A stretch of 64,000 nt of DNA, taken from the NCBI GenBank assembly GCA_037178975.1, contig JASJZH010000003.1, positions 5,146,001 through 5,210,000 of the forward strand, read 5' to 3'. Below, piece after piece: positions 61,815-64,000 of the stretch. The first letter of the stretch is position 1, and the number at the start of each line of letters is the position of its first letter. A model generated the notes under the pieces. That model saw only the letters and a program-made list of their open reading frames with translations. It ran no database searches and was not told the origin of the DNA. Source of the DNA: Oscheius tipulae (lineage: Eukaryota; Nematoda; Chromadorea; Rhabditida; Rhabditidae). The position numbers and the translations under genes were made by a program.

Positions 61815-62723
61815 AGACACACCGACCATTGCCATCAAAGTTTTCTGGTCTGGCGTCTTCTGTTGAGAATTGGCTGCTTGCCAGCCAGTGGGCTCATTCG
61901 AAAGCGTCGTCCGAGGACAAAATGTCTGAAATGAAATGTCTGTCGAAATGTCTGTCTGATCTCAAGAGGGCAGTCGAAGATGTGATACTGCGACCGGAGG
62001 AGAATCCGATGCATATGTTGGAGAAGAGAGGAACCATTGCTGCTTTGGACTTGTGCCAGTTGGATTCAACTCCAACTGTTCAGAACGGAGCTCCCACGGC
62101 AGCTACTATGAACGCTTGTTCATGTTCCAGTGAGACTGTTCCTTCTGAACTGCCTAGGCAGCCACCGCATCTTTGTACAAGTACCAGTCTCGACACTATT
62201 GTAAGTACAGCTTGGGACAGAAAAACTGAATAGACTCAGGTGAAAGCTCAGCCGTTCCTCCAACGACATTCGGCTGGAGTGTCCCGGAGGCAGAGTCGGG
62301 TTCTCTCGAATCTTCAGTCGAAACGGAAACGGAGTAATTCTCTCACTAATTACAACAAGAGGTAAGACAGAATTCACTCTCATGAAACAAAATTACTGTA
62401 GACCTGGGTCCGTTTCTTTACCACCGTCCGCCAGACAGACTCCATTGCGATTCGGAGAGGACAGTTCTCTCGGGTCCTCAGAGTCACATTCTTCCGTTGC
62501 TCGAAGCGAGGATTTCTCTCAAGACTATGTAGCTGAGGAAGACGAGATCTCATCCAGTTGGTTTTCTCTGATTTCCTGTCTTAATTAGAATGCAGGTCAA
62601 CTTCTCCTGAACACTTCTCTGAGTGTGTCTCCTGCTCCAGTTCCTTTCTGTCCAGCCCCATCTCCGAACCCTTATATGGCGTGGCGAAGTCGACCAGAGG
62701 AAGAAGACATGGACTGTGACTGA
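61815..62723 (+). CDS. serine-rich protein, 5' exon missing
   Basis: The first visible exon follows ATTTCAG at about 61814 and has no in-frame ATG at its start, so an upstream exon is required. It reads a helical head (KFSGLASSVENWLLASQWAH, LSDLKRAVEDVIL, HMLEKRGTIAALDLC), then TSTSLDTIV, an RRQSRV phospho-type site, KRKRSNSL (basic, RxxS), an acidic Ser-rich stretch, and a last exon with NPYMAWRSRPEEEDMDCD before TGA 62721-62723. SLDTI plus basic Ser sites faintly recall FAM117/GLCCI1 proteins, which is not enough to name it. AATAAA is at 62798-62803. Confidence 0.6.
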
Positions 62724-63169
62724 TGAGAGATACAAGACGAACACGTTTGTCAAAGCTTTACGATTGAGTGTATGGGTCCCACCTTGCCATGTCCAAAAAT
62801 AAATGAATTTATTATCACTAATTGGACATGTATTGTTATCACCGAATCGTTTGGTAGAGGGATATGAAGTTACGAAAGATAAAGGGGCTATGAGCAATAT
62901 TTGAGGGCAAATTTGGGCAAAAAGGGGAGATTCAAAGGGAAGCCGAGGCTTCTATGGCGACTCGTAAGACTCTCTTCTTTTCAGTGTTTCACTACGGAAC
63001 TACTTGTTCTCGTCGTGACCATCTGAACAGACTTGTTATAATGATTGAGAGTATCGTATTACCTCTTTTTTATATTTTTCCGTGGCACCTCCAGCATGAG
63101 GCTCGAAATTGTGTGATTCGGTTACCCGCGTGCGCTTATCTCCCGTTTCGACTTCCACGTCCGTCTCTT

Positions 63170-64000
63170 GGTCCTACACTTTGTCCTTAGTTTTACTTTA
63201 AAGATACTTACCGAGGTATACTCTTCGACTTCTCTGTTTTCCGAAGAATGATAGGCACTTCTGCCAGCTGCCCGTCCAATTGAGAACTCGGCAACACTCT
63301 CACCCCGTTCCCGTTCTTCCAACTGACCCTAGAACATCAAGTTATTTATTTATTATATTCAAAGAAACCTTGAGAACTGCAGCTCCGGAAGAGTTGTAGG
63401 CTCCACTGTTAATTTGCGCAGCGGAGCTGGCGTACTCACCACTCTCCCTTAGATGGCTTCTGGCTCCGTAAGTGCTTTCATAGGCAGAAGAAGATGCTTC
63501 CGTGGCCAGCGCTGAGGACCCTCCTCTGGTAGTCGAGGTCGTGACAGTGCTGTCTCCGGGATAGACATGGGTTTCGGCCTTGGTACTGAATACATTTCCA
63601 GATGCATCAGTGATGGTTGTTGTCTTGATCTCCTTCACGTTGACATCAGTCGTAACTCTTCTTTCGACCTCCTCGATCGTGTATCCACTGGACGCAGTGG
63701 ACATACCGTCGAAGGACTCGTTGTTGTGGGCGCCTTCCAGATGAGCTCTTGGAATTCTCACGGCTCCTTCGTCAAGGAAATGGTCTAGACGAGCTACTTC
63801 CATGTTCGAGGTCGTGACAGCTGCTCCGGTGGCTCCGGCCTTCAGTTTGGCTCTCGGAATTCCAATGTCGGGATAGTACTCGTGACCAGCAGCACTCATT
63901 GCAGAGAACTCTGCTCCACTTTCCGAACTAGAGGATCCTTCGAGAGTCGACCAGGGCCATGCTCCACCTCGTCTATAACCGAACGCTCCGCCTCCAGCTG
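63170..64000 (-). CDS. low-complexity Ser/Thr-rich protein, partial at right edge
   Basis: A minus-strand gene enters from the right edge in frame (AFGYRRGGAWPW...) and continues through EYYPDIGIPRAKLKAG, VRIPRAHLEGAHNN, GYTIEEVERRVTTDV and EIKTTTITDASGNVF into an AVLK exon end at about 63373. A second exon (63223-63329 region) reads GQLEERERGESVAEFS up to a GTAAGT donor near 63213. The final exon lies to the left and is uncertain. Two IPRA-L-G-type motifs repeat about 45 residues apart. Not recognised; a cytoskeletal or junctional scaffold would fit the composition, but that is a guess. Confidence 0.55.

Overview
The window is animal nuclear DNA, almost certainly from a nematode. Genes are split by very short GT-AG introns (mostly 34-60 nt). 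Nematode hallmarks are present: a ground-like (grl) protein, a NAS-type astacin with a C-terminal ShK domain, a lin-39-type Hox gene with the nematode C-terminal tail, and a splice acceptor without an upstream coding exon just before the ATG of most genes, as expected for spliced-leader trans-splicing. The tiny introns and loose acceptor consensus would fit a clade I (Dorylaimia, for example Trichuris-like) worm, but that placement is inference.

Layout. 1-8.6 kb: a truncated small secreted protein, a ground-like protein, CDC23/APC8, an unknown short gene, a zinc-finger/RGG/RS protein and a DHHC acyltransferase. 8.8-11.8 kb: mitochondrial GUF1 and a paralogue of the first secreted protein. 11.8-20.4 kb: a 5 kb non-coding stretch leading into lin-39. 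22.6-27.6 kb: three divergent protein kinases. 27.6-32.7 kb: a C2H2 zinc-finger gene behind about 3.7 kb of non-coding DNA. 35.6-40.5 kb: an ATGL-type lipase and an astacin protease. 40.6-48.4 kb: a dense housekeeping block with PIH1D1, then RPRD1, DRG1, TM2D2 and AP2M1 in tandem with 157-167 nt gaps (a candidate operon), a small unknown gene and MRPL18. 48.5-59 kb: a one-pass membrane protein, an R3H-domain protein, UFC1, a PRDM9-like SET gene, a third small secreted protein and PPME1. 59-64 kb: a long gene-free stretch, a serine-rich protein and a right-edge partial gene.

The housekeeping genes are short, compact and usually carry the pre-ATG splice acceptor. The regulatory genes (lin-39, the zinc-finger gene) sit in kilobases of non-coding DNA. 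The least explained items are a small family of secreted precursors (two clear copies, one distant candidate), two palindromic elements (one in an R3H intron, one in the UFC1/SET divergent promoter), a dimeric tRNA-like insertion in an intron, and the kinase cluster next to the Hox gene. No prokaryotic system, CRISPR array, rRNA or intact tRNA gene was seen.
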